A DNA stretch of 64,000 nucleotides from Streptomyces flaveolus (GTDB lineage: Bacteria > Actinomycetota > Actinomycetes > Streptomycetales > Streptomycetaceae): positions 115,466 through 179,465 of the forward strand of contig NZ_JNWV01000018.1 of assembly GCF_000716535.1 (NCBI RefSeq), given 5' to 3'. Of this stretch, positions 28,244-37,086 are shown piece after piece. Every line of letters starts with the position of its first letter. Position 1 is the first letter of the stretch. The notes below the pieces were generated by a model. It worked only from the letters and a program-made list of their open reading frames with translations, had not been told where the DNA came from and did not search any database. The translations under genes and the position numbers were made by a program.

Positions 28244-29643
28244 CCGTCACCGTGGCCGGGCCGCTGCCCACGACGCCGTACGACGTGGCGATCGTCGGCG
28301 CCGGCGTCGTCGGCTGCGCCGTCGCCCGCGAACTCGCCCGCCACCCGCGCCTGCGCATCGCCCTGGTCGAGGCCCAGGACGACGTCGGCCAGGGCACCTC
28401 CAAGGCCAACACCGCGATCCTGCACACCGGTTGCGACGCGACCCCCGGCACCCTGGAGGCCCGCCTGGTCCGCGAGGGGTACGCGCGGCTCGGCGCCTAC
28501 GCCGCCGAGACCGGCATCCCCGTCGAACGGGTCGGAGCGCTGCTGGTCGCCTGGGACGAGGAGCAGCTCGCCGCGCTGCCCCGGCTGGCCGAGAAGGCCG
28601 AGCGCAACGCCTGCCACGACACCGCCCTGCTGGGCCCCGACGAGCTGTACGCCCGCGAACCCCACCTCGGCCCCGGCGCCCTGGGCGCGCTGCACGTCCC
28701 CGGCGAGAGCATCATCTGCCCCTGGACGACGACCCTCGCGTACGCGACGCAGGCGGTCCGTGCCGGAGCCGACCTGCACCTCAACACCGCCGTGCACGAC
28801 GTGACTTCGCCGGACGGACACCTGCTCACCACCAGCCGGGGCACCCTGCGCGCCCGCCACCTGGTCAACGCGGCCGGACTGCACGCCGACACCCTCGACC
28901 GTGCGCTCGGCCACGAGGACTTCACCGTCACCCCGCGCCGTGGCCAGCTCCTGGTCTACGACAAGCTCGCCCGCCCCCTCGTCCGGCACATCCTCCTGCC
29001 CGTGCCGACCGCCCTCGGCAAGGGCGTCCTCGTCGCCCCCACCGTCCACGGCAACGTCCTGCTCGGCCCCACCGCCGAGGACCTGCGCGACAAACGGGCC
29101 ACCGGATCCACCGCCGACGGGCTGGCCGCGCTGCGGGACAAGGGCCGCCGTGTCCTGCCCGCCCTGCTGGAGGAGGAGGTCACCGCCGTGTACGCCGGGC
29201 TGCGCGCGGCCACCGGGCACGAGGACTACCGCATCACCGCGCACCCCGGGCAGGCGTACGTCACCGTCGGCGGTATCCGCTCCACCGGCCTGACCGCGTC
29301 CCTGGCCATCGCCGCCCACGTCACGGGCCTGCTGGCCGACGGCGGGCTCGACCTCGGGCCGGAACGGGAGCCGGAGCCGGTGACCATGCCCAACCTCGGC
29401 GAGGCCTTCCCGCGCCCCTACCAGCGGCCCGACCTCATCGCCGCCGACCCCGAGTACGGCACGCTCGTCTGCCACTGCGAGCGCGTCTCGCGCGGCGAGA
29501 TCCGCGACGCCCTCGCCAGTACGGTCCCGCCGCGCAGCCTGGAGGGCCTGCGCCGCCGCACCCGCGCCCGGGCCGGCCGCTGCCAGGGGTTCTACTGCGG
29601 GGCGGCGGTACGGGAGTTGTTCGAGCGGGGGGCGAGGCCATGA
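28240..29643 (+). CDS. FAD-dependent oxidoreductase, GlpA-like (glycerol-3-phosphate dehydrogenase family) with BFD-type [2Fe-2S] domain
   Basis: 467 aa. An N-terminal DAO/GlpA domain binds FAD through VAIVGAGVVGCAVARELARH (about 17-36). The KANTAILHTGCDATPGTLEA block is typical of GlpA and L-2-hydroxyglutarate oxidase relatives. The C-terminal 65 residues form a bacterioferredoxin-like [2Fe-2S] domain with ligands in VCHCERVS and GRCQGFYCG (C-x-C and C-x4-C). It starts with GTG at 28240 overlapping the kinase stop. The iron-sulfur domain suggests electron transfer to the next gene's flavoprotein or to quinone. It oxidises the kinase product on context. Confidence 0.87.
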
Positions 29644-30866
29644 CGGCCCCGCGTCCCGTGGACGTCCTCGTCGTCGGTGCCGGGCCCGCCGGACTCGCCG
29701 CCGCCGCGCGGCTGGCCGCCGCCGGTGCCGGGCGCGTGGAGGTGCTGGAGCGGGAGACCCGGCCCGGCGGAGTGCCCCGGACGTGCGCGCACGGCGGCTT
29801 CGGCACCTGGACGCACCCGCTGACCGGCCCCGGGTACGCCCGTCTGCTCACGGAGGCCGCCGAGCGTGCGGGCGCCACCGTCCGGACCGGCGTGACGGCG
29901 CTGGACTGGGCGCCCACGGGACCCGTGCTCACCGCCGTCGGCCCCGGCGGCCCGGAGACCGTCCGGGCACGGGCCGTCGTCCTCGCCACCGGCGCCCGCG
30001 AACGCCCGCGCCCCGCCCGGCTGGTGCCCGGCACCCGCCCCGCCGGCGTCTACACCACCGGCGAACTGCAGCAGGCGGTCCACCTGTTCGGGCAGCACAT
30101 CGGCACCCGCGCGGTCGTCGTCGGCGCGGCGGACGTCTCCTACGCGGCGGCCGGTACCGTCCGCGCGGCCGGCGCCCAGGTCGTCGCCCTCGTCACGGAA
30201 CACCCCCGCGCCCAGACCGGCCCCGCCTGCGCCCGCGCGGCCCGGCTGCGCCACGGCGTCCCCCTGCTGACCGATACCACCGTCACCGAACTCCTCGGCC
30301 ATGGACGGCTGTCCGGCGTCCGCGTCCGCCACCGGGACGGCCGTACGACCGTCCTCCGTTGCGACACCGTGGTCTTCACCGGCGATTTCGTCCCGGACCA
30401 CGAACTGGCCCGGCGCGGCGGCCTCACCCTGGACCCCGGCACCCGCGGCCCCGCCGTCGCAGGCTCCCTGCACACCTCGCGCCCCGGTGTCTTCGCCGCC
30501 GGCAACGTCCTGCACGCCGTGGAGCCCGCCGGCACCGCGGCCCGCGAGGGCGCCCGGGCGGCCGGCGCGGTGCTGGACTTCCTGGCGGGCGCGCCCTGGC
30601 CGGCCCCCGGCGTACCCGTCACCGTCGAGCCGCCGCTGCGCTGGATCGCCCCGAACCGCGTCTCCCCGGGCGCCCCGCCGACCCGTCACGTCCTGCGCAC
30701 CGCCACCCCCCTGCACCGCCCGGTCCTGTACGTCCACCAGGACGGCCGCCTCCTCCACCGGGAGCGACGCGCCACCGCCCTGCCCGACCGCACCCTGATC
30801 CTCGCCGCCCGCTGGCACGACCGCGTGGACCCCGGGGGCGGGGAGGTACGGGTGAGCACCGGCTGA
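29640..30866 (+). CDS. NAD(P)/FAD-dependent oxidoreductase, partner of the GlpA-like protein
   Basis: 408 aa pyridine-nucleotide-disulfide-type flavoprotein. FAD motif VLVVGAGPAGLAAAARLAAA (about 10-29), ATG motif VVLATGARERPRPARLVPG (about 113-131), second dinucleotide motif RAVVVGAADVSYAAAG, and GVFAAGNVLHAVEPAGTAA near the end. The second motif lacks the usual GxGxxG glycines (GAADVS), so NAD(P)H binding may be altered. It is coupled to the GlpA-like gene by ATGA (29640-29643). In thermophiles and Actinobacteria such pairs replace classical GlpB; a DUF1667 subunit often found with them is absent here. Confidence 0.85.
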   Translation: MTAPRPVDVLVVGAGPAGLAAAARLAAAGAGRVEVLERETRPGGVPRTCAHGGFGTWTHPLTGPGYARLLTEAAERAGATVRTGVTALDWAPTGPVLTAVGPGGPETVRARAVVLATGARERPRPARLVPGTRPAGVYTTGELQQAVHLFGQHIGTRAVVVGAADVSYAAAGTVRAAGAQVVALVTEHPRAQTGPACARAARLRHGVPLLTDTTVTELLGHGRLSGVRVRHRDGRTTVLRCDTVVFTGDFVPDHELARRGGLTLDPGTRGPAVAGSLHTSRPGVFAAGNVLHAVEPAGTAAREGARAAGAVLDFLAGAPWPAPGVPVTVEPPLRWIAPNRVSPGAPPTRHVLRTATPLHRPVLYVHQDGRLLHRERRATALPDRTLILAARWHDRVDPGGGEVRVSTG

Positions 30867-30873
30867 GCGCGGG

Positions 30874-30890
30874 GCCGCCGGAGGGGCGGC
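30874..30890. terminator. Short hairpin between convergent genes
   Basis: GCCGCC (30874-30879) and GGCGGC (30885-30890) with a 5-base loop lie in the 27-base gap between the polyol operon and the crotonase gene. Modest stem; may serve both directions. Confidence 0.35.
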
Positions 30891-30893
30891 GGT

Positions 30894-31658
30894 TCACGAG
30901 TCCGCGAACGACCCGTGCCGTCCGGCACCCGACGCGAACCGGGCGGCGCCCTCCGCGCCCTCGGCCAGCACGCCCATGCCACGCCGGAGTTCGCCGCGCA
31001 GCGCCGTCTCCTCGTCCTGCCCCTCCTGGTCCAGGACCGACGCCCGGTCACCGCGCAGGCAGGCCTGCGGGAAACGGGCGATCCGTGCCGCCAGCGCTTC
31101 CGCCTCGGCGCGCGCGTGTCCGGTGGGGACCAGCCGGTTCGCCAGGCCCATCTCGTAGGCCTCGCGGGCCGGGACCGGGCGGCCGGTGAGGATCATGTCC
31201 AGGGCCCGGCCGGTGCCGATCAGCCGGGGCAGCCGTACCGTGCCGCCGTCGACCAGGGGCACGCCCCAGCGGCGGCAGAACACCCCGAACACCGCGTCCT
31301 CCTCGGCGACCCGCAGATCGCACCACAGGGCGAGTTCGAGGCCGCCCGCGACCGCGTGCCCGGCCACCGCCGCGATCACCGGCTTGGACAGCCGCATCCG
31401 CGTCGGCCCCATCGGCCCGTCGCCGTCCTCCGCGGCCCGGTTGCCGCGTTCCGTGCCGATCGCCTTCAGGTCCGCGCCCGCGCAGAAGGTGCCGCCCTCG
31501 CCCCACAGCACCGCCACCCGGGCGCCGTCGTCCGCCTCGAACGCCCGGAACGCGGCGGCCAGTTCGGCGGCCGTCGGGCCGTCCACCGCGTTGCGGGCCT
31601 CCGGCCGGGAGAGGACGACCGTGGTGACGTACTCCCTGCGTTCTGTGCGGACCGGCAC
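30894..31658 (-). CDS. Enoyl-CoA hydratase/isomerase (crotonase) family protein
   Basis: 254 aa, normal crotonase length. The oxyanion-hole peptides are GEGGTFCAGADLKAIG (about 50-65) and AVAGHAVAGGLELALWCDLR (about 94-113), followed by the family block FGVFCRRWGVPLVDGGTVRL. The second catalytic Glu position of hydratases (after GGLE) is replaced in the usual crotonase pattern seen in many Streptomyces paralogues, so the reaction is uncertain. GTG start at 31658 follows AGAAGGAG. It stands alone, convergent with the polyol operon. Confidence 0.88.
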   Translation of the reverse strand: MPVRTERREYVTTVVLSRPEARNAVDGPTAAELAAAFRAFEADDGARVAVLWGEGGTFCAGADLKAIGTERGNRAAEDGDGPMGPTRMRLSKPVIAAVAGHAVAGGLELALWCDLRVAEEDAVFGVFCRRWGVPLVDGGTVRLPRLIGTGRALDMILTGRPVPAREAYEMGLANRLVPTGHARAEAEALAARIARFPQACLRGDRASVLDQEGQDEETALRGELRRGMGVLAEGAEGAARFASGAGRHGSFADS

Positions 31659-31704
31659 GGTGGGTGCTCCTTCTGGCGGGGGCGGCTCGAAGGGCCACTG
31701 TGCC

Positions 31705-32670
31705 TCAGATGACCTTCAGCCGCACCAGCGCGCCCAGCGTCAGCGCCCCCGGCACCAGCGGCAGCCACACGGTGATGATCCGGTAGGCCAGCACCACCGC
31801 CGTGGCCACCGCCGCCGGGCCGCCCACCGCGACCAGGGCCACGATCAGCGCCGCCTCCACGGACCCCAGCCCGCCGGGCGTGGGCACCAGGGCCGCCGCG
31901 ACCGTCGCGGCGAGGTAGGCCAGCACCATGTGCGCGGGCGGCACCGGCAGCCGCAGCGCCTGCCCGACGGCCGCCAGTCCGGCCGCCTGGAGCGCCGGGA
32001 AGGCCAGCGAGCCGCCCCACAGCGCCAGGGCGCGGGCCGGCCGGGTGTGCACCGACCGGGCCTCGTCCAGGGCGTCCCGTGTGAACGCGGACACGCGCGT
32101 GCGCAGCGGTCGTACGAGCGCCGCCACGGCCCCCGCCACGACCAGCAGGCCGGCCGCGCCCAGCAGCAGCGGGAGCGCCGAGCCGTCCGGCAGCAGGAGG
32201 CCGAGTCGCAGTGCGTCCGGGAACGCGATCAGCAGCGCGGCGAGCAGCCCGAGCCGGCCCACGCACTCCGCCAGCAGGTACAGGGCGAGCGCGGCCGAGG
32301 AACGCGCCGGCGGCACCCCGCACACGGTCATGAAGCGCAGGTTCACGGCGCCCGCGCCGAGCCCGGTCGGCAGCAGGTGGTTGGCCGCGGCCGCCGCGAA
32401 CTGGGTGGCCAGCAGCCGTCCCTTGGGCAGCGGCTGGAGCACCGCGCCCTGCCGGGTGACGGCGGCGGCCACCCAGGTCAGGCAGGTCGCCGTGGCCGCC
32501 GCGAGCAGCCACGGCCAGGAAGCGGTCCGCAGGTGGCCGAAGCCCTCGGCGAGGACCGAGCGGTGCCGTACGGCGGCCACGGCGACGAGCACGAGCGGCA
32601 CCAGGCACAGCACCTGGCGGACGGGGAGGCGTCGGGGCGGGCGCCGGCGGGGGAGGGGGACGGCAGTCAC
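31705..32670 (-). CDS. Lysylphosphatidylglycerol synthase TM region / UPF0104 family membrane protein
   Basis: 321 aa integral membrane protein with about eight hydrophobic helices (for example VLCLVPLVLVAVAAV at 20-34). Family blocks are AANHLLPTGLGAGAVNLRFM and LVPTPGGLGSVEAALIVALV, the conserved GG(L/I)GxxE element of the flippase-like LPG-synthase transmembrane region. There is no cytosolic aminoacyltransferase domain, so it is a stand-alone transporter-like protein. The start GTG at 32670 was chosen because the open frame further upstream is antisense to the ABC gene. It is divergent from the SoxR-controlled ABC exporter. Confidence 0.85.
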   Translation of the reverse strand: MTAVPLPRRRPPRRLPVRQVLCLVPLVLVAVAAVRHRSVLAEGFGHLRTASWPWLLAAATATCLTWVAAAVTRQGAVLQPLPKGRLLATQFAAAAANHLLPTGLGAGAVNLRFMTVCGVPPARSSAALALYLLAECVGRLGLLAALLIAFPDALRLGLLLPDGSALPLLLGAAGLLVVAGAVAALVRPLRTRVSAFTRDALDEARSVHTRPARALALWGGSLAFPALQAAGLAAVGQALRLPVPPAHMVLAYLAATVAAALVPTPGGLGSVEAALIVALVAVGGPAAVATAVVLAYRIITVWLPLVPGALTLGALVRLKVI

Positions 32671-32722
32671 ATCCGCACAGGCTCTCCGGGGCGTCCCAAC
32701 AGTGGGTGAACCGTCGCGGACA

Positions 32723-32753
32723 TTGACCTCAACGAACCTTGAGGTTCTACGGT
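32723..32753 (+). promoter_or_regulatory. SoxR-box promoter of the ABC exporter
   Basis: CCTCAA-6-TTGAGG at 32727-32744 is identical in both arms and spacing to the SoxR box (CCTCAAGTTAACTTGAGG type). It sits between a -35 TTGACC (32723-32728) and a -10 TACGGT (32748-32753) separated by 19 bases, the overlong spacer of MerR-family-activated promoters. Transcription would start at or next to the ATG at 32761, giving a leaderless mRNA. SoxR of S. coelicolor is known to control an ABC transporter gene. Confidence 0.85.
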
Positions 32754-32760
32754 CTCTTCC

Positions 32761-34743
32761 ATGAGTATGGAGACCACCGCCTGGACGCAGCTGCACAGCG
32801 TGATGAACGCGCAGTCCGAGCGTCGCCCGTTCGCCCGCGCCACCCTGCGCCGTATCGCCGCCTTCGCCCGCCCGCACCGCGCCGGCATCGTCCGGTTCGT
32901 GCTGCTCGGGGTGGTGACCGCCCTGCTCGCGGTCGCGACCCCCGTGCTCGCCGGCCGCGTCGTCGACGCGATCGTGGCGGGGCACGACTCCGGCACGGTG
33001 GTCCGGCTCTCCCTGCTCATCGCGCTCGTGGCGCTCGCGGAGGCGGGGCTCGGCATCCTCGGCCGCCGCCTGTCGTCGACGCTCGGGGAGGGACTCATCC
33101 TCGACCTCAGAACGGCTGTGTTCGATCATGTGCAGCGCATGCCTGTCGCGTTCTTCACACGTACGCGTACGGGCGCGCTGGTCAGCCGTCTCAACAACGA
33201 CGTGATCGGTGCCCAGCGGGCCTTCGCCAACACCCTCTCCGGCGTCGTCAGCAACCTGGTCACCCTGCTGCTCACGCTCGCCGTGATGCTCACCCTGTCC
33301 TGGCAGATCACCCTGCTCGCGCTCGTCCTGCTGCCGGTGTTCGTGCTGCCCGCCCGCCGCATGGGCAGCCGGATGGCCCGCATGCAGCGCGAGGCGGCGG
33401 CACTGAACGCGGCCATGGGCACCCGGATGACCGAGCGGTTCTCCGCCCCCGGCGCCACCCTGGTCAAGCTGTTCGGACGCCCGGAGGAGGAGTCGGCGGA
33501 GTTCGCGGCACGGGCCGCCCACGTCCGGGACATCGGCGTCCGCACGGCGACGGCCCAGTCGGTCTTCATCACCTCCCTCACCCTGGTCTCCGCCCTCGCC
33601 CTGGCCCTCGTCTACGGCCTCGGCGGCTGGTTCGCGCTGCGCGGCACCCTGGAACCCGGTGCGGTCGTCTCCCTCGCCCTGCTGCTGACCCGTCTGTACG
33701 CCCCGCTGACCGCGCTCGCCGGGGCCCGGGTCGAGGTGATGAGCGCGATCGTCAGCTTCGAGCGGGTCTTCGAGGTGCTCGACCTCAAGCCGCTCATCGC
33801 CGAGAAGCCGGACGCCCGCGAGGTCCCCGACGGCCCGGTCGCCGTCGAGTTCGACGACGTCCGCTTCTCCTACCCCGCCGCCGACCAGGTCTCGCTCGCC
33901 TCCCTGGAGGAGGTCGCCGCGCTCGACACCCGCGGCGGCACCGAGGTGCTGCGCGGCATCTCCTTCCGCGCCGAACCCGGCCGGACCGTCGCCCTCGTCG
34001 GCTCCTCCGGCGCCGGCAAGTCGACCATCGCCCAGCTCCTGCCGCGCCTGTACGACGTCGACGCGGGCGCGGTCCGCGTCGGCGGCGTCGACGTCCGCGA
34101 CCTCACCTTCGCCTCCCTGCGGGCCACGCTCGGCATGGTCACCCAGGACGGCCACCTCTTCCACGACACCGTCCGCGCCAACCTGCTGCTGGCCCGCCCG
34201 GACGCGGGTGACGACGAGCTGTGGGACGCCCTCGGCCGGGCCCGCCTCGCCGACGTCGTCCGGTCCCTGCCCGACGGCCTGGACACGGTCGTCGGCGAAC
34301 GCGGCTACCGGCTCTCCGGCGGCGAACGCCAGCGCATGACCATCGCCCGGCTGCTGCTCGCCCGCCAGCGGGTGGTCATCCTGGACGAGGCCACCGCCCA
34401 CCTGGACAACACCTCCGAGGCTGCCGTCCAGGAGGCGCTCACCGAGGCCCTGGAGGGCCGCACCGCCGTGGTCATCGCCCACCGCCTGTCCACGGTCCGT
34501 GCCGCCGACCAGATCCTGGTCGTGGAGTCCGGCCGGATCGTGGAACGCGGCACGCACGAGGAACTGCTGGCGGCGGAGGGCCGGTACGCCGAGCTGTACC
34601 GCACGCAGTTCGCGGGGCGCGGCGAACCGACGGAGACGGCGGAGACGGCGGAGACGGCGGAAACGGCGGAAACGGCGGAAACGGCGGAGACGGGGGCGGT
34701 CGAGCCGGGGGCCGTGGAGGCGGGGGCGCCCGCGGCGGGGTGA
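32761..34743 (+). CDS. ABC transporter, fused permease/ATP-binding exporter (SoxR-regulon type)
   Basis: 660 aa half-transporter. The membrane domain (about 30-320) has six helices; the ATPase domain (about 355-600) has Walker A LVGSSGAGKST, Q-loop VTQDGHLFHDT, signature LSGGERQRMTIARLL, Walker B VVILDEATAHLD and switch His in VIAHRLST. A 20-residue insertion precedes the nucleotide-binding core (about 378-398, SLASLEEVAALDTRGGTEVL). The C-terminus has a T-A-E tandem repeat. No ribosome site is seen, which agrees with leaderless translation from the SoxR-type promoter just upstream. It probably exports a redox-active compound as a homodimer. Confidence 0.93.
   Translation: MSMETTAWTQLHSVMNAQSERRPFARATLRRIAAFARPHRAGIVRFVLLGVVTALLAVATPVLAGRVVDAIVAGHDSGTVVRLSLLIALVALAEAGLGILGRRLSSTLGEGLILDLRTAVFDHVQRMPVAFFTRTRTGALVSRLNNDVIGAQRAFANTLSGVVSNLVTLLLTLAVMLTLSWQITLLALVLLPVFVLPARRMGSRMARMQREAAALNAAMGTRMTERFSAPGATLVKLFGRPEEESAEFAARAAHVRDIGVRTATAQSVFITSLTLVSALALALVYGLGGWFALRGTLEPGAVVSLALLLTRLYAPLTALAGARVEVMSAIVSFERVFEVLDLKPLIAEKPDAREVPDGPVAVEFDDVRFSYPAADQVSLASLEEVAALDTRGGTEVLRGISFRAEPGRTVALVGSSGAGKSTIAQLLPRLYDVDAGAVRVGGVDVRDLTFASLRATLGMVTQDGHLFHDTVRANLLLARPDAGDDELWDALGRARLADVVRSLPDGLDTVVGERGYRLSGGERQRMTIARLLLARQRVVILDEATAHLDNTSEAAVQEALTEALEGRTAVVIAHRLSTVRAADQILVVESGRIVERGTHEELLAAEGRYAELYRTQFAGRGEPTETAETAETAETAETAETAETGAVEPGAVEAGAPAAG
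34636..34689 (+). repeat. 9-bp tandem repeat in the ABC gene
   Basis: Six copies of ACGGCGGAR (R = G or A) encode a Thr-Ala-Glu repeat near the C-terminus of the ABC exporter. The third base of the Glu codon alternates in a block (GAG copies, then GAA copies), which points to slippage after a point change. Confidence 0.9.
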
Positions 34744-34776
34744 GGGCGCGCCCGGGTCGTCACGAGACGGCGCAGG

Positions 34777-34814
34777 GGGGTGACGGGGGTCGAGCGAGGC
34801 CCGTCGGTCACCCC
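34777..34814. terminator. Candidate terminator between ABC exporter and HEAT-repeat gene
   Basis: GGGGTGAC (34777-34784) and GTCACCCC (34807-34814) form an 8-base perfect stem with a 22-base loop that can pair further. It lies in the gap between two convergent genes. Confidence 0.4.
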
Positions 34815-34914
34815 ACCGGCGCCCGGGCCCCGGTGCGGGGCACCCTCGCGCGGTCGTGGCAGGTGGCGCACGGCCGGAACAGCCACCGCGGAGCCCTGGA
34901 AGGGACCGCGCTTC

Positions 34915-36900
34915 TCACCCCGCGCGCCCCTCGGTGAGCAGCGCGTCGACGGCGGCCCGGATCTCCTCGTCCTCGACGAAGCCCCGCCAGCCGCCGGAGC
35001 GGCGCAGCCGCTCGTCGCGGTCCGGCACCCCGCGCAGCAGGTCGGCGGCCGGCCGGGCGGCGGGGCCGATGCGGGCCAGGTACCGCACCGCGGGGAGCAT
35101 GACCGGCAGGTACGCGCCCTCGGCCAGGTCCCGCACGGCCGAGGTCAGCACCGGCACCGTGTGCGCGGTGTCGCCGGTCGCCGCCCACAGGGCGTGGGCC
35201 GCCTCGACGCGGACCCAGGGCTCGCGGTCGGCGGTCAGCGCCCGGAGCCGGTCCGCCCAGGGGGCGGCGTGCGGGCCGAGGTCGGCCAGTCGGCACAGGG
35301 TGCGGTGCGGGAGGTGCCCCGTAACGGTGGGCCCGAGCCGTTCCAGGAACGGGCCGGGTTCGCCGGTGACCTTCCAGTACGCCCAGGCCGCCAGGTCCGC
35401 GTCCGCGCCGTCGCCGGCCGACCGGGCCGCCAGCGGTTCCCTCGCAGGGGAGCCCGCCCGGCCGACGCCCGCCAGGGCCGTCGCCGCCGCCGTCCAGGTC
35501 CGGTCGTCCGCAAGGAGGCCGAGCAGCCGTGGCACCGCCGCCTTTGCCACCGGACCCCACGCGGCGACGACCTGGCAGAGCCCGCGCAGCAGTTGGGGCT
35601 CCGTCGCGGTGTCCAGCCGCTCGCGGAGCGCCGGCAGCAACTCCTCGGCGTGGTCCGCCACAAGCACCAGGACCTCGTCCGGCGCGGGCAGCGCCACGGT
35701 GTGCCAGTCCTCGGCGGGAAAGTACGCCGAGCCCTCCGTGAACCCGGAGCGTTCGCCGGTCAGCAGCCCGGCCAGGCCCGGCACGCAGCGGGGGTCGTTC
35801 ATCCGGGCCAGCGCCCACACGGCGGCCTCGGCGACGGTCTCGCGCCCCCGGGTGGACCGGGTGCCGGTGTCGTCGAGCAGCGCGGCGACCTCGTCCGCGT
35901 GCGCCGCGGCGGCCGGGCCCAGACAGGCGAGCAGCTCGGCCGCCCGGTAGCGGACCTCGGGGGAGGGGTCGTCCAGCCGCGCGGCGACGGCCGGCAGCAG
36001 CACGGCGGCCGGGGAGCGCCGGCGGGCCAGCTGCGCACCGGCCTGGGCCAGGGCGCCGATCCGCTGTTCGTCGTCGGGATGGTCCGCGAGCAGGCCGAGG
36101 GTGAAGTCGCGGGACGGTGCGGCGAAGAGCCCGGCGGTCCAGTGGTGGACGCCCTGCACCCCGGCCTCCACCGTGCTGCTGTGGCGCCACAGGGCGACGC
36201 CGGGATCCCGTACCGCGTGCAGCAGCAGGTCCAGCCGGCGTGCGGGCAGCCCCGGATCGGCGGGCGCGAGGGCGTGCACCGCGGCCAGCCGGAGCTGGGC
36301 CTCGGGGTCGTCGAGCAGGTCGCTCAGGAGGCGGCGGGCCTCGTCGGCGTGGGCTCCGGCCGGTTCGCGCAGGGCCGCCCGGCCGAGGGCGAGGACGAGG
36401 TCAAGACGGGTCACCGGGTCGGCCTCCGCCCGCCAGCGGCGCAGCAGCGCGGGCAGGGTCAGCTCACCGGGGCTGGTGCAGGACCCCACCACGTCGGCGG
36501 CGGCGCGCCGGATCACGGGGTCGGGATCGTCCAGCAGGGCGAGTACGCCGGGGAGCGCCGCCTCCCACGCCGGCGGCCAGCCGGGGTCCAGGAACCGGTC
36601 GGCGACCCGCCCGGCCTCGTGCGCCAGCACGGCCACCAGTTCCAGCAGCCCGCGCCGGCACGGCACGTCCGGCCGCGCGGCCAGGCGGAGCAGGAACGGC
36701 AGCGCGACCGGGGCGGCCGGGCAGATCCAGCCGCCCTGGTGGAAGAGCAGGTTGAGCAGGTCGGACGACGCGTCCTCGGCGTCGTCCGGGTCCGGCCCGG
36801 CACACCGCCGCAGTAGATCCGGCACGTCGTCGGCGGACCCGTAGTTGTGCTCCAACGCCGCCCAGTCCACGGCCTCCAGGGCCTGCGGTTGTTCCCCCAC
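34915..36900 (-). CDS. HEAT-repeat protein
   Basis: 661 aa, built of about 14-16 HEAT-like helical repeats, recognisable by recurring A-x-x-A-L-x-x-L-L-D-D-P-D-P-x-V-R-x-x-A-A blocks (e.g. PGVLALLDDPDPVIRRAAAD and VAARLDDPSPEVRYRAAELL). No catalytic domain or signal peptide is seen; it is likely a cytoplasmic scaffold. The start GTG 36900 follows GGTAGGG. The frame is open to 36996 but would then overlap the promoter of the divergent ricin-lectin gene. HEAT arrays of this kind are frequent and unassigned in Streptomyces. Confidence 0.8.
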   Translation of the reverse strand: MGEQPQALEAVDWAALEHNYGSADDVPDLLRRCAGPDPDDAEDASSDLLNLLFHQGGWICPAAPVALPFLLRLAARPDVPCRRGLLELVAVLAHEAGRVADRFLDPGWPPAWEAALPGVLALLDDPDPVIRRAAADVVGSCTSPGELTLPALLRRWRAEADPVTRLDLVLALGRAALREPAGAHADEARRLLSDLLDDPEAQLRLAAVHALAPADPGLPARRLDLLLHAVRDPGVALWRHSSTVEAGVQGVHHWTAGLFAAPSRDFTLGLLADHPDDEQRIGALAQAGAQLARRRSPAAVLLPAVAARLDDPSPEVRYRAAELLACLGPAAAAHADEVAALLDDTGTRSTRGRETVAEAAVWALARMNDPRCVPGLAGLLTGERSGFTEGSAYFPAEDWHTVALPAPDEVLVLVADHAEELLPALRERLDTATEPQLLRGLCQVVAAWGPVAKAAVPRLLGLLADDRTWTAAATALAGVGRAGSPAREPLAARSAGDGADADLAAWAYWKVTGEPGPFLERLGPTVTGHLPHRTLCRLADLGPHAAPWADRLRALTADREPWVRVEAAHALWAATGDTAHTVPVLTSAVRDLAEGAYLPVMLPAVRYLARIGPAARPAADLLRGVPDRDERLRRSGGWRGFVEDEEIRAAVDALLTEGRAG

Positions 36901-36964
36901 GCGCCCGACCCTACCGGCATCGGCAATCGCTCCGGGCTCCGGGCGCGGTTTCCCGTTCCACCCC

Positions 36965-36993
36965 TTGACGGCAGTGGTCCGTACCTTTAGTTT
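36965..36993 (+). promoter_or_regulatory. Candidate promoter of the ricin/beta-helix gene
   Basis: TTGACG (36965-36970) and TAGTTT (36988-36993) separated by 17 bases match a vegetative (HrdB-type) promoter. The predicted start near 37000 leaves an 87-base leader that contains a strong hairpin. Confidence 0.5.
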
Positions 36994-37011
36994 CACGCCT
37001 TAAACAAAGCC

Positions 37012-37057
37012 CCGCAGGTCCCAACGGCCGAATGTCCCCCGGCTGTTGGGTCTGCGG
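37012..37057 (+). promoter_or_regulatory. 5'-UTR hairpin of the ricin/beta-helix gene
   Basis: Two stacked stems: CCGCAG/CTGCGG (37012-37017 with 37052-37057) and CCCAACGGCCG/CGGCTGTTGGG (37020-37030 with 37040-37050, one mismatch), with a 9-base loop. It ends 29 bases before the ATG. It may stabilise the mRNA or act as an attenuator. Confidence 0.5.
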
Positions 37058-37086
37058 TCCCCCCACCCGAAAGGCCACCCGCCCAT

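Noticed and set aside
32671..34557. Long upstream extension of the flippase-like gene (open frame 31705-34557)
   Set aside because: It runs antisense over the ABC exporter and the SoxR promoter with charged low-complexity sequence; the real gene begins at GTG 32670.
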